64,000 bases of DNA from the NCBI RefSeq assembly GCF_028502605.1, contig NC_079234.1:5890001-5954000 (forward strand), read 5' to 3'. The DNA comes from Trichoderma breve. Taxonomy: Eukaryota; Ascomycota; Sordariomycetes; Hypocreales; Hypocreaceae. Below are positions 1 to 12,073 of the stretch, in pieces; position 1 is the stretch's first letter, and the number at the start of each line of letters is the position of its first letter. The notes under the pieces are model-generated. The model ran no database searches, was not told the DNA's origin, and saw only the letters and a program-made list of their open reading frames with translations. The position numbers and the translations under genes are program-made.

Positions 1-2515
1 GCCCCGTAAAGTAGCGGCAGGGTATCGTGGCCCCAGATGTCCTTGTGGAGGTACCTCATTGATACCGCGGGGCACGGTTTCGTTTCGATGGCCCACCCCT
101 AGAGCTGAAGGGGAATCTCTTTCTTGTAGCAGGGAGCGTGTAGGATGGGGGCGGATCACGGCAAGTTTCAGCACTCGAAACACGTTCGGGGCCTTTGCTT
201 CAGGGGATTCTAGTCCGTGTGTCAGGGAGTTTTGGTAATTCAATTTGATGTTATTGAGAACATAATCCATAAGCACGAGGTGGACTCCACGGAATTGCTG
301 TGCCGTGCAAATGCAGTGCACGGAAGGGCGGTTGAATTTTACAAGCTACGGGCGGCCTTTTATGGAATTGACGTGAATTACACCAACATCAAACGAATCT
401 GGACAAACAAGATGCGCAAACAACAGACCGATCGTCTATCGTCTTCGTTCAATGGGACACGTCATGGCGCTGGCAAGAAGCTTGTTTTTGGTTGCCGTCG
501 ACATCAGCGATCCAGCAGCCTCGCATGGCCCAGAGACATGAAACAAGACGGCGATTGGACCGCCCAGTGGCCACTAGGGTGTAGATCCGCCATCATCAAT
601 CACGGATGGGTGTGGCCAACCAAGGCCGTGATACGCGGTCCGTGGATTGGGCAGGATGGACGAGACTGCTAGAGATGATTACGGGTGGCATTACGTATAG
701 TATAGATGATAGTAGATGCAGCTAGACATAGTAGATGGTAGTAGATGTAGCTAGACGGAGTGGATGGTAGTAGATGTAGCTAGACGGAGTGGATGGTAGT
801 GGATATAGTAGATATAAATAGACACAGATCGATAAAATATCTAGAGTGCAAATGGACAGATGAGTAGGAAAAGTTAGATTCATCACGTAGGTTCATCACG
901 TTTAATATCAAGCTGCATAACGAGGGAGGTGATGGTGATGGCCAACAGAGGAGCAACTCCAACTCATGTGCGATATCATCCACCCATGAGATGATGGGTG
1001 GGGAACAGGTCTAGGCCAGCCTCAGGTAACTCAGCTGTGTGCTACGGTTCTTTGACTTCAAGTAAAAGAAAATGGGAGAGAAGAAGTGGAAGACAAGGCA
1101 AATCAGCAAGAGTTTCATCTCGCTGGGCGTGTATTATGTACAGAGCCGACATCTTTCAAAGAGATGCTTCCGGGTAGCTCGAATCAGACGCTCACTCTGA
1201 CTTCTTAAGACTGGTCGCAATTCAATCACATATTCAAATGGACGTTATTGGAGGGAGAAACTATTGCCCAACACCGATATATTACAAGGTCTGACTTTTT
1301 GTCAAAGCAATTGCCCGCCTCGTGTAATTCAGCTTCATGCCTGTGGAGCTGCAGAACTCGAAGATGACGATATGACGATATTGGGCCCCAAGGTGGCAAT
1401 ATGGCACCACCATGTGAAACCTTGTTTCTTCAGCTCCGTAACGGCTGCAAGCTATTGGTGCGATAACATTGCATGTAAGTTAGTAATACTGGCTGCTGGC
1501 ATTCGTTACCAGTGGGCACTTTGTAATAACCATTAACCCAACATTTTTTCCTCTGGACGGATCAAGTGCTTTCACATGTCGCTTTGCAATACCAGACACC
1601 CGTTAATGTGTGTCGTGATAAGAGCCACATACTAACACGATGGTTAGTGTTTGGCCTCGCAGATGGGCTGATCAGTATCATTTCAGCTAGGTGCTACCTA
1701 TTGTACGACACATCGACTCAATTTCTCTGTATTCACTCCATATAGGTACTCGTAGCAAACTCATCCACTCTGCTGTCTAAGAAGTGCACCTCTACTAGGT
1801 ATTTCCTCTATTTACTACTCTGGCAACCCATTTCTTCCGTAGACCAATATCTACTAGATCCTACGTATCTGCGTCTACTACATCACTTTGCCATATAAGA
1901 GCCAATCCTTTGTGCTGAATCACCCGTCTTACCTCATCCCAACAATGTAGGAGTACACGCATTTCATTGTCTTCAATGTTGACTAATATGGCGGATACCT
2001 CCATCTCTAACAAATGTCGGACTCCAGCTCCGAGCACTCTACTTCAGAGGTACTAGTGTAACCGTGCGGCTTCCCGCCACCACCATGTTATCGATTAGTA
2101 CCCGTCGGTCGCAGAGTCTCAACAATCCACGGGTTCCTTCATCTCGCCTGCGCACAGACGCATTTCTCCGGAGTCCGCTCAACCACTTCATCTCCATCCA
2201 TTTTCTTCGATACATCAACTCCGCCATCCAGGCATTTCCCCTCCGCTTAGACATTGCTGGCCAACACTGAGCTTTTCAATACTACATTGAGCCCGGATCT
2301 CCCCAGGCTTATCCTTATCTCGGTGTTCCTGTACAAGATAGAGGGGCGGAGACTTTTCACGACCTTCCTCAGCCTTTCTTTACCTGTGTCCCAACAACGA
2401 CGGCCGCCTTGTCTCGACTCATGATTCCCCCGACTTCTCTTCTTCGATAGCTCCCCCGCCGCGGGCATTTCTTCTTGTTTTTCTATCGTCTCGTCTCTCA
2501 TCTCGTTTCCCAACC
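1..2515. other. Non-coding region upstream of the Doa10 gene
   Basis: No reading frame here resembles a known family, and the longest open frame (about 150 codons near 217-672) has no recognisable domain or splice context. The stretch holds a 29-bp tandem repeat (703-808). The last 250 bases become pyrimidine-rich, as is usual for a fungal leader ahead of the ATG at 2516. Confidence 0.6.
703..808. repeat. 29-bp tandem repeat, three copies plus a partial fourth
   Basis: Three consecutive 29-bp units begin at 703, 732 and 761, each with the pattern tagatg-tag-tagatg-agctagac. Units 2 and 3 differ at one base and unit 1 differs from unit 2 at four. A degraded fourth copy starts at 790 and fades by about 808. 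Each unit is itself built from a TAGATG-like hexamer. It lies in no gene and is best read as a minisatellite. Confidence 0.85.
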
Positions 2516-5500
2516 ATGGACGACGCCTGGGACGCCTCAGACGTCGGGCCCGCCGCCCAACTTCGAGATACGACCCGGCACGACGATGGCCTCGGCGCCA
2601 CCGACACGGCCCCTTCGATATGCCGAATATGTCGTGGAGAGGGCACGCAGGCCGAGCCGCTCTTCTACCCGTGCAAGTGCAGCGGCAGCATCAAGTATGT
2701 TCACCAGGACTGCTTGATGGAGTGGCTCTCGCACTCCCAGAAAAAGTACTGCGAGCTGTGCAAGACGCCGTTCCGATTCACAAAGCTCTACGCACCAGAC
2801 ATGCCGCAGTCGCTGCCCGTGCACATCTTCGTCGAGCACATGGCCAAGTACCTGTTCCGCAACTTTTTGGTCTGGCTGCGGGCAGCCGTGGCCATAAGCG
2901 TCTGGGTCTTTTGGCTTCCCTACTTCATGAGGGCCGTCTGGTCCTTCATGTTCTGGGTCAGTGACGAGGGCCCGGGTGCTGGTTCCATCATGTCGCGCAT
3001 CAACGAGACCAACAACACCATGTCTAATATTCCTTCGTCTATTCTGGCTATTGGCACCTGTCCCGCCAGCCCTCTACTTGCTGCCACCACCACGTCAGCG
3101 GCTGAGGTCGAAGCTGTAGTCGGGCAGCTCCAGGGCAAGGAAGTTTCCGATTACTTGGTGCGATTCTTACTCGGCTCATTCACCTCTCCCTTGCTGGCCT
3201 CAGATGCTGAGCTTGGACAGATGTCCAATGCATCTGCAGCACCAGGCAACGCTAGTCAATCATTCGTTACTACGACCCTCCTCGGCAATGTCGCATTCAT
3301 TGGCAACCTAACGAGAAGTGCCAGCTTGAACCGTGCCATTGTATCTGTGTTGGAAGGGCAGGTCATTACCGTTCTGGTAATAATCTCCTTCATTCTCATC
3401 ATACTTGTTAGAGACTATGTGGTTCAACAACAGCCAGAAATCAATATGAGAGCCGCCTTTGCCGCACCGGAAAATGACTTCCCGATTGCTGTACCAGAGA
3501 TTGTTCAGCCAGAACACTTGCCGGCAAACCCAGAACCCACCGATTCGGACGAGGAAACCCTGGAGGACAGCGATCAGGCGGGTGCCCAAGACTGGCGATT
3601 GATCCCAGCGGACCCGCTCGCGGCTGCTGACGAGCAGCCATTGACTCCGGATTCCTCGAATCATTCCCTGCTAGACCATGAACCGTACCCCACTTCCAGT
3701 ACCAACACGTCGTTACAGAACGACCAACTGAATTCCCAGGCACGTGAAGGTGCTGATGATGGGGATGCTGCGGAAGAACGAGCCACTGTCGAAGACTATC
3801 TGCGAATTTACCGCCGCGCAAATGGAGATCTCCAAGACATATTACGAATCATCGAGGAGGAAGGGCTCCAAGAGAAGCTCAAATACTGGGTCGAGGTTAC
3901 TAGGCGATCGACTATGGACAATGCTAACCGTCACGCCGCAAGCGAGGCTACAAGTGAGCCTGTCGCGGAGGAAGAGGAACAGCACGAGCAAGATCTTGGT
4001 TCGGATCATGACACCCTCCCATCTCCATCCACATGGAAAGGAAAAGAACCGGCTTGGTCTCCGGAACCTGAAGACGTCGATATGTCGGGCCCGGCTGCTG
4101 ACTTGGAGGATGATCTATATGATATTGCCACCAGACCTCGTTCAATGTCTGACGGCTTCCAAGAGCAACGATTCGTTAATCCGCTGGCCAACAACTCATG
4201 GTCCTTTGATGCACTTCCTACAGATGACGACCACGATGAAGTATCTCAAATCCTTCCCGTCATCCAAGAGCAGCCCGGACAGGATCTTGGCGATATGCAG
4301 CCAACCCATAATGACGACAGCCATCTCAACAGAGAAAACTATCGGCGCCTTCCGGAGAGGGATATCCACCAACACCAACCCGTCAGAGAAGTCTACCAAC
4401 GCTACCCTGTACATAGAGAAGTGTATCAGCGCCATCCGGATCCAGAAGATAGAGACGCCCACCACTTGGATGCTGAATTCGAAGCTCAACCGCCTCACAT
4501 AAACGGTGCGGCCGGGGAAGCCGCTGCCAACGGTGGTGATGTCCCAGCCGGTGGCCTCGTCGACAGAGTTGCCGACTTCATGTGGGGCAATTTGAATGAG
4601 CAGGATGCTGCAGAAGCCGGCCCTGTTGCTGACGCTGCCGTTGAACAAGCAGCCATCGCCGCCGAGAGAGCTGCTGCTATACGAGCTGTTGCTGAGCAAG
4701 CGGCTGAAAATGACGACCTCTGGGCGGGGGCTAACGCCGAGGATGGTGATGGGGTTCCCGCCGACGGCAACGCTGCTGGATTCGATCCCGAGGCAATCGA
4801 CGACTTGGAAGATTTCGAGGGAGTCATGGAACTCATTGGCATGCGTGGCCCTATTGCAGGGCTTTTCCAAAACGCCATATTCTGCGCCGTGCTTGTGTCT
4901 GTCACCATCTTTGCTTGCATTTTCCTCCCCTACAACATTGGACGTGTCTCGGTCTGGCTCCTTGCAAGCCCCATGCGAGTTGTTCGCTTGCTCTTCGAGC
5001 TCTCCAAGTTGCTACAGGATGCCACTTTCCTGGTCGCTGGACTTGGCTCTTGGGGCGCGCTGAACATTGTCGAGATGCTCGTAACCGTCGTGGGCGCCTC
5101 CGCTAAAGCCCATGTCGTTTCGGCTAGGAAAATGTCTTGGGGCTTATGGACAGGCGCTGCTACCAGATTATCTACGTGCCTCTTCATAGACTTTTTCCCC
5201 ATGACGACAACGGAAATTCACAACTTTTCGGCAGTGAGCCACGACGCACTCAACACCGTCAAGTCAAACATCTTGGCTGTGTTCTATAACCTCAAGGATA
5301 GCCTGAGTATGGCCCGCGATATGGGTTTCGACAAGATCCTGTCAACGACAACGACGGTGGTTGGTTCCACCTCCGAGACGCTTGTCAAGCTTTCATCCCA
5401 GCTTATGAAGCCCAGTTCGTGGGTGATTGATCTGAGCTTGGCCGAAGAGTGGCCTGCAGTCGATCCGCAGTTGGCACATTGGTCAAGCTTGGACAGATTT

Positions 5501-7660
5501 TGGGCAATTCTCGCCGGCTACACCACCGTGTTTCTGATTGGTGCGTTGTATCTGAAAAAGGGAAGCCCGTTCTCGAGGGGCACGACGATGCATGCATGGG
5601 AGGCCGGTGTCATCGACTTTCTCCAGCAGGCCAGCGGCATCATCAAAGTGATACTCATCATAAGCATCGAAATGCTCGTCTTTCCTCTTTACTGCGGTCT
5701 GCTTCTCGACGCCGCCCTGCTGCCACTTTTCGAGGGCACCACGCTGACGAGCCGGATCGTCTTCACTTGCAAGTATCCGATGACGTCGGTATTTGTGCAC
5801 TGGTTCGTAGGCACCGGCTACATGTTTCACTTTGCCCTCTTCGTTTCCATGTGCCGGAAGATAATGCGACCAGGCGTTTTGTGTAAGTTGTCATCTCTCA
5901 AGATGGTCTTTTTTGTTCTCACAATAAGTCCTTGACTAACATTTGGTTTCTTTACAGACTTCATCCGAGATCCTGACGACCCCGAGTTTCACCCCGTCCG
6001 AGATGTACTGGAGAGAAATCTCACAACTCAACTGAGGAAGATTCTCTTCTCTGCTTTCGTGTACGGAGCTCTCGTGATTGTGTGTCTCGGTGGTGTTGTG
6101 TGGGGCCTGTCATTTGCCATGCCAGGCGTGCTCCCCATTCACTACTCTTCCAACGAGCCAGTATTGGAATTTCCAGTCGATTTGCTCTTTTACAACTTCC
6201 TCATGCCCCTTGCCGTCAAATTCTTCAAGCCCAGCGACGCGCTCCACACCATGTACACTTGGTGGTTCCGCAGATGTGCACGAGCTCTCAGGCTGACATA
6301 TTTCCTGTTTGGGGAGAGAAGAATTGACGAGGAAGGAGTTTTGCAGCTTCGTCCTGGAACTACGGCTGGCAGGCTCCCTCAGACGGGTTTCCTGCTCGAG
6401 CTCGGTGAGGGGAACGAAATTGTACCTAAGACTTGGCGAGATACCTTTGAGGGTGGCGATTTGAAGCCAAACACGACCATGAACTCCGAACAAAGGAGAG
6501 ACCTCCGCCGCAGAAAGGCTCAGCTCGTCGATTCCCAGCAGCTTGTCAAGGATGGTCGATTTGTCCGGGCCCCCGCATCGGATCGTATCAAGATTCCCAA
6601 GGGGCAGAAGATTTTTCTGACAGTGAGCGAGCGCAACCACCGCCGAGATGGCCGGTCGGACGACGATCTCTATGCTTCAGACCAGTACCTTATGGTCTAC
6701 GTGCCTCCCAACTTCCGCGCAAGAGTCTTTTTATTCATTCTCTTCATCTGGCTTTTCGCCTCGGTCACCGGTGTGGGCTTCACCATTATCCCCCTGGTTT
6801 TTGGCAGACGAATTTTCAAGGAGCTGATACCACACTACATCCGAACGAACGACATCTACGCCTTCAGCATTGGCGTGTTCTTGCTCGGCTCAGTTGCCTA
6901 TTCGATATTCCACTACCACGTCATTAAGGAGACGGTTCAGAAGTGGACTGAGCAGGCACGCCGCGACTTGTTTGAGGGCAAGGCTGTGGGACGAGGAGCC
7001 ATGATTGGCCTCCGCCTGGCTAAGCTTTTTTACGTTTACTTTGCGCTTTTGATTGTGTTCCCACTGCTTACCTCGCTGCTGATGGAGCTATATGTCACCA
7101 TCCCACTGCACACGTACATGTATCCTCCTGCGGCGATTTCGACTCTAAAGGACCAGGCAGTGGATCGCCACACGGTGCGTGTCATTCAGTCGTGGGTTCT
7201 GGGACTGCTCTATCTCAAGTTGGGAAGTCGATTGATTACTTCGCTGTTCCCGGATAGCCGCGCCGCTACCGCAGTTCGTTCCATCATGCGCCGCGGGTGG
7301 CTGCGTCCCGACGTGCGCCTTCTGACGCGAGCTTTTGTTATCCCAGGCCTGATGGCATCTACTGTGGCTATTTTCGGGCCACCCATGATGGCGGGATTCG
7401 TTATCAAGCACGGTGGCCTCGGCGGAGGCGCTGTGGTCGAGGATGCCGCCGAGGCAGTAAGGCTGACGGTGCTCTACAGACAGTCTTATCCTGCGGCAGC
7501 GTTTGCCGCCATACTCGCCAAGCACGCGGTCGGTCTTGTCAAGGTGACGAACCGGTGGACGGCGGGCGTTAGGGATGAGGCGTATTTGATTGGTGAACGC
7601 CTGCACAACTTTGGGTCCAGGGCATCTGGGACAAAGAGATCTAGCAGGACCCAGCGGTAA
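2516..7660 (+). CDS. SSM4: Doa10/Ssm4-type RING-CH E3 ubiquitin ligase of the ER and inner nuclear membrane
   Basis: Two exons, 2516-5882 and 5958-7660, joined across a 75-bp GTAAGT...TTTACAG intron, encode 1689 residues. The join restores a conserved stretch around YFIRDPDDPEFHPVRD. An N-terminal RING-CH finger has the C4HC3 ligands C36, C39, C53, C55, H63, C66, C79 and C82. Many hydrophobic membrane spans follow, interrupted by a long acidic, low-complexity cytosolic region at roughly residues 320-760. Near the end (about 1653-1675) is the C-terminal element with RDEAYLIGERLHN that is conserved in Doa10. The family ubiquitinates misfolded and short-lived ER and nuclear-envelope proteins, including sterol-synthesis enzymes, for proteasomal degradation. 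The ATG lies in a good context (CAACCATGG). Length and motif order fit Doa10 well. Confidence 0.95.
5883..5957 (+). other. Intron of the Doa10 gene (phase 1)
   Basis: Donor GTAAGT at 5883 and acceptor TTTACAG ending at 5957, with CTAAC at about 5936 as a branch site. Without splicing the upstream frame stops at 5935, so the intron is required to join the two halves of the conserved protein. Confidence 0.93.
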
Positions 7661-10016
7661 CTGAAGGTGGGGGGAGATACAGCAAGCATTGAATGACTAG
7701 GAGGATTGGGCTGTAATGACTGCATATATAAAGATTTATGACATGGAGGGCACTTGGCATGGATGGTAGCTTAGAGGATTGGGCACGGCTCAGGGATATT
7801 TGCTATACTAGCCCGAGGCTAGGTTAGGTTTCAACAGCATTATATGTATGTAGGTAAGTAATTGTCAACCAAGCGATACAAGGAATCAACTCATTATTTC
7901 CCTCTTTTCATTTTCGAGAAGCATTAAGAAATGTGGTGTCTTTGCTATTGTATGGGTGTGTGTAGTTTGCTGTTAAAAAGACTCAGCTGGGTAATATCAT
8001 GCAATATGAGGAGTTTCATTTTGGGATGGGCCAACATGCAGCAACCTGACTTGGCCACCAAGGACCTTAGCAAGTTTTAGTCCAAGCGCTATAGCAAAAT
8101 AAAAAGAAACCACCTTTTACATATTTGTTTCTCCCAGTTGTCTCCTACTACTGCTATCCTTTTCTATACAGTAATATTTGTTAATTCACCTTCGGTGTAA
8201 GACGCAAAGCGAAACTACCCGGGAGCGTAGAGGGAAGAAGCAGGGAAACAAACAAAGCAGTATGTTCCAGAACCAAAATGTCTGGATAATGAATGAAACT
8301 GCTCCTGCAAACACCTGTTCACCAAAAACAAAAAAGGGAATCATACGAACAGTGTGGCAGTGGCAGCACCTTGGGTAGCAACAACCCGTCATGGGGTTTG
8401 TTGTCACCTGAAAAGCACCATCCAATCTCATCTTATTTACATTCCGACGAATCAAGTTTCCCCGCGACACGGATCTGACAGTTACAAAGTACTCGTTACA
8501 TGTTCGGCTCATGCAGTCGAGCATCATTCCTTACATGCGAAATAATTACCTGCATTCGCCGGGCTGCTGTGAGCCTTTTGGGGCGCGAGTTCGTTCTCCA
8601 ATCAGAGGCACGAGTTTTCATGACTCTCCAGTCAAAAGGCGAGACTCTCCAATCAGAGGCGCGAGTGTCGGCTGTCAAGTCTCGTGCGCATGCATGGATG
8701 CGTTGGCAGAGTCCACCTTTTGGAGGTGAGGCTGTTGCTGAGTGGCTCGAAAGCTGTTATTACTAGGTACATGTATGCAAAATGCACCCCGAAATAACGG
8801 AGTAACTCGTACATACAGGTACCGGTACCAAGTACGAGTTTGAGTGCTCGTTCATTGTCGAGCTTGGTGTCTTGCAGCGGTTCTTAGTGGTCGACGGCGG
8901 TGCACCACGTGACCCACAGGGGATCGAGCCCGCTGTAACTGGCAGCAACTGCAGCGCAAGTGCAGCGCCCGAGCCGCTGCAATTTGGCCAAGCTGGAGAC
9001 CTGGAAGACCTGGAGCCCGCTGTTGCCCATGGCGGCCACCTGCGCCTAGGCCGCAAGAAGCATAGCGCCGCCTGCCGGTCGCCCAAATCTGATGCAGCCC
9101 CAAGGAGAGTGTCGCATCCAGCGTCACGGGCCAAAACATGCAACTTGCAACCGCCAACTGCAAACTGCAGGCTATCGCGGGCTTCGAACTAACTCTGAGC
9201 GTCTCTCACGATACGGCCAGCATATCTGCCTTCTTACACTCGAAAACTCTGCTTTGCGCTGCCGGATTCCGCTCTTCGGCTCGGCGACCCGGGATCGATC
9301 CCCTGGCGGCCAGAAACAGCGACGCCGCGCCTCGCGAAATTTGACTCGTTGCCGCGGCTCCTGGTTCTGGTTCTCGCTCTTGTGGGTGTTTTTGCGCCTT
9401 GACTCTCCCGGGAGCGCATCAGAAGCGCCTCCATTTGCGTGTGTAGATTGAAGTCCGGCGTCGGCTTCATCAGTTTCGGTGAGCGCAACCTTCTAGCGGC
9501 CTCTGGCGGCGGCTGAAACGGCCCAAAGCTGACGAAAACCCCGGTGAAGGCAAGTCGAGCGACAAACGGGTGCGTTTACAGGCCTCATCATCGCCGACCC
9601 GATCCGAATCTCTGCAATCTTGCGACTCCAACTCGTTCATCATCTCCAAGCGACTCTCTCTCAGTCTCTCTTTTTGCTGTTTTGCTCTAGCTTCGAGCTT
9701 GTTTAGCTCGCCGGCTCTCCGACGGTTACACTCCTTAACGATCCACGATAAATCACCACTTGCCAGTGTTTCTTTTTTTTGTCTCAACAAATATTACTCA
9801 CGACTTGCGCCCGATTATCTGCGGTGCTTTGACATTTTAGCGAAATCAAGCCGCATCATAACGATTCATTCATTGTCATTTTTTCCTTTTTTTTGTTACC
9901 ATCTTACGTCGCACAACATTCCATGCCCACACCGCCCGACTCACCGAGAGAGGAAAAAGAACAAGAGAAGGGACGACGACACCCAGCCCACACATAGCTT
10001 CGAGCTTTGATCCACC
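7661..10016. other. Non-coding region between Doa10 and nudE
   Basis: No supported gene. It carries CCAAT-containing imperfect repeats at 8592-8663, a GC-rich block at about 8860-9480 with several short overlapping open frames but no family resemblance, and a strongly pyrimidine-rich stretch from about 9600 to the ATG at 10017 that looks like the nudE promoter and leader. Confidence 0.6.
8592..8663. repeat. Imperfect ~21-bp repeats containing CCAATCAG
   Basis: Three related units start near 8592, 8622 and 8643. The outer two contain ctccaatcagaggc followed by a/g and cgag; the middle one is diverged (ctccagtcaaaaggcgag). Two CCAAT pentamers thus sit 51 bp apart in the same orientation. CCAAT is the target of the HAP/CBC complex in fungi, but nothing shows these copies are functional, and they lie about 1.4 kb from the next start codon. 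Confidence 0.55.
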
Positions 10017-12073
10017 ATGGCCGAACCGCCTTCATCGCCTCCTAGCGAGGCTGCCGGTGCCGAGGATGCCTTGTCTTGGTACAAGGCGCAGTACGAGCTT
10101 TTGGAGTCTGAGCTGGCCGAGTTCCGAGAGTCCAGTCGGGAATTGGAGCAGGAACTGGAGAAGGATATTGAACGAGCAGAGAAGCAGGAGAGAATCCTGA
10201 AAGAGAAGGCCGACGCACTGCGCTTTGAAGTAGAAGAGTGGAAGGTAAGTTGGATGCGCTCATTTTTTAAAACCCTCAATCGACTTGGAGGCGATTTGAA
10301 GAACCCCCCCTTTCAAATTACGCTTGCGACGCTTTTGATATTTCGGTTACGGCGGCTAATTTTCTTTTCTCTTTTTAACTTGTGCAGAGAAAATACAAAG
10401 AATCCAAAGCAGAAACCACCACTGCGCAAGCTTCGCTAGAAAAGGAAATTACAAATCTTCGAGAGGCAAACCGCACATTGACCCTGAGACTGAGAGACTC
10501 TGAGGTTGCCAATGATGATTTCGAACGCCAAGCGCGAAACACCACCTCATCTCTCGAGGACATGGAGTCCAAGTTCAACCAGGCTGTTGAGCGGGGTGTC
10601 CTGATGGAAGAAGAGATCAAAATGGGCGAGCAGGAGCGTGAGGCGCTTCGCATCGAGTCACAGCGCTTGCGAGAGGAGCTCTCAGAGCTCAAGATTGAAG
10701 CTGAGCTCATGCAGGACAAGGTCAAGAAATACGAATCTCGCCACTCGACCATCTCCTCCGACATTTCGATCCTCGAGTCCCCCACCTTTGACAAGGCCGT
10801 GGATGCGTCTGTCGACTCGGCCGCGAGCTCGCCTCTCATCACCACGCCCCCAGAGATCACCAAGTCTCTGGGAGAGCCGACTACCGAGCTGCTGGATCCA
10901 CCATCACCGCCAATGTCGGATGCCTCGGCGCACATGTCGAGAGCGCCCTCACGGATCCGGACTCCGGCCCCTGCCACCCTTCGCCGGACTAGATTGCCGT
11001 CGGTGGATGCCAGCTCTCGAGCCCGTGGAGGTGCCTCCTCTTCGACGGGCAACCGGGTTGTCACTGGTGGCCGCCCGTCCATCAGCGGCATCAGCGGCAT
11101 CAGCGGCAACAACAGCAACAGCAACAGCGGTGGTGCTCCTCTTCGGACGCCCACCCATCGATCAACCGTATCACGCAACAGCAACTACAAGATACCCGCG
11201 TCAAACTCATTGTCGCACATCCGCCTGCTCACGGCCCAGATGCAGAGACTCGAGGCCAGAGTGCACTCGGTACGGTCCAAGCTCCCCGCCCCTGGCGGTA
11301 GCAGCACCGGTAGCCGCACTCCGCCTCGCCCGGCTTCTCGACCTGCGATGCCTAGTTTGACTCCCACCGCGCCGACATCTACGGCGGTTCGCTCACGCAA
11401 GCGCGCCACCACTCAGTCAACGGCATCCTCATCTTTCACTGGGGACGATCTAAGCCTGACGCCCACCAGTAGCTATACTTCGTCGTCCAAGACCAGCCAC
11501 ACTCCCAGGCTTAGCGCGTCTGGTGTTAGTAGGATCAACTTTGGCACTCAGTCCAATGGCCGGACAACAGACTCGGAGATCAGCCGGCCAGTATCGCGGT
11601 CAAGTGGAGCATCATCATACGCCAGGCCGCCGTCTCGCAACGAAATACCATTACCAACGCGGCCGATGTCGCGGAGCTCCTTTTCGGCGGGGACTCGAAC
11701 CCCAATTGGCCGGCCGGCATCCTCCTTTGGCCGCGGGCACTCTGGTAGTGTCAGTGGTGTAAATCTACTCGGAGAGGAACCTGAGCATGAGCCCCCGTAC
11801 CGCACGCCTAGTAGGCGCGGTACCTTTTCCACCCGATATGATTTGGGGACAAGCATCGGCGGCATCGGCGGCCTCAGCGGCATACCGACACCAGGTAGTG
11901 CCATTCCCGCGCCGGGCAGCGGGATCCCAGGGCCAGGCTTGAGACGGCAGAGCGGTGCCAGGAGAATCAGCCTTAGCAGTGGCAGTACCAACACCGGCGG
12001 CGTCCCTCTTCGATCGGGCCGCGTCAGCACAACTGGGTTCAGGAAACTGGGCGACTTGGGAGAGACTTATTGA
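10017..12073 (+). CDS. nudE: NudE/RO-11 nuclear distribution protein (dynein-LIS1 adaptor)
   Basis: Exons 10017-10244 and 10388-12073 with a 143-bp GTAAGT...GTGCAG intron give 637 residues. Residues ~20-190 form a long heptad-rich coiled coil, starting ALSWYKAQYELLESELAEF and running through the LIS1-binding type segment QRLREELSELK. The remainder is Ser/Pro/Gly-rich and probably disordered, with a short repetitive run near the end (SGIPTPGSAIPAPGSGIPGPG region, about residues 585-605). In Aspergillus and Neurospora this family links LIS1 (NudF) to cytoplasmic dynein for nuclear and vesicle transport along microtubules. The placement of an intron after about 76 codons and the overall length fit fungal NudE. 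The ATG lies in a CCACCATGG context. Confidence 0.93.

Noticed and set aside
217..672. 151-codon open frame near the left edge
   Set aside because: No recognisable domain; translated composition is unlike neighbouring genes, and there is no promoter or splice support.
8819..8830. Perfect palindrome ggtaccggtacc
   Set aside because: It is short and isolated, with no second copy or gene context. Palindromes of this size occur by chance in GC-balanced DNA.
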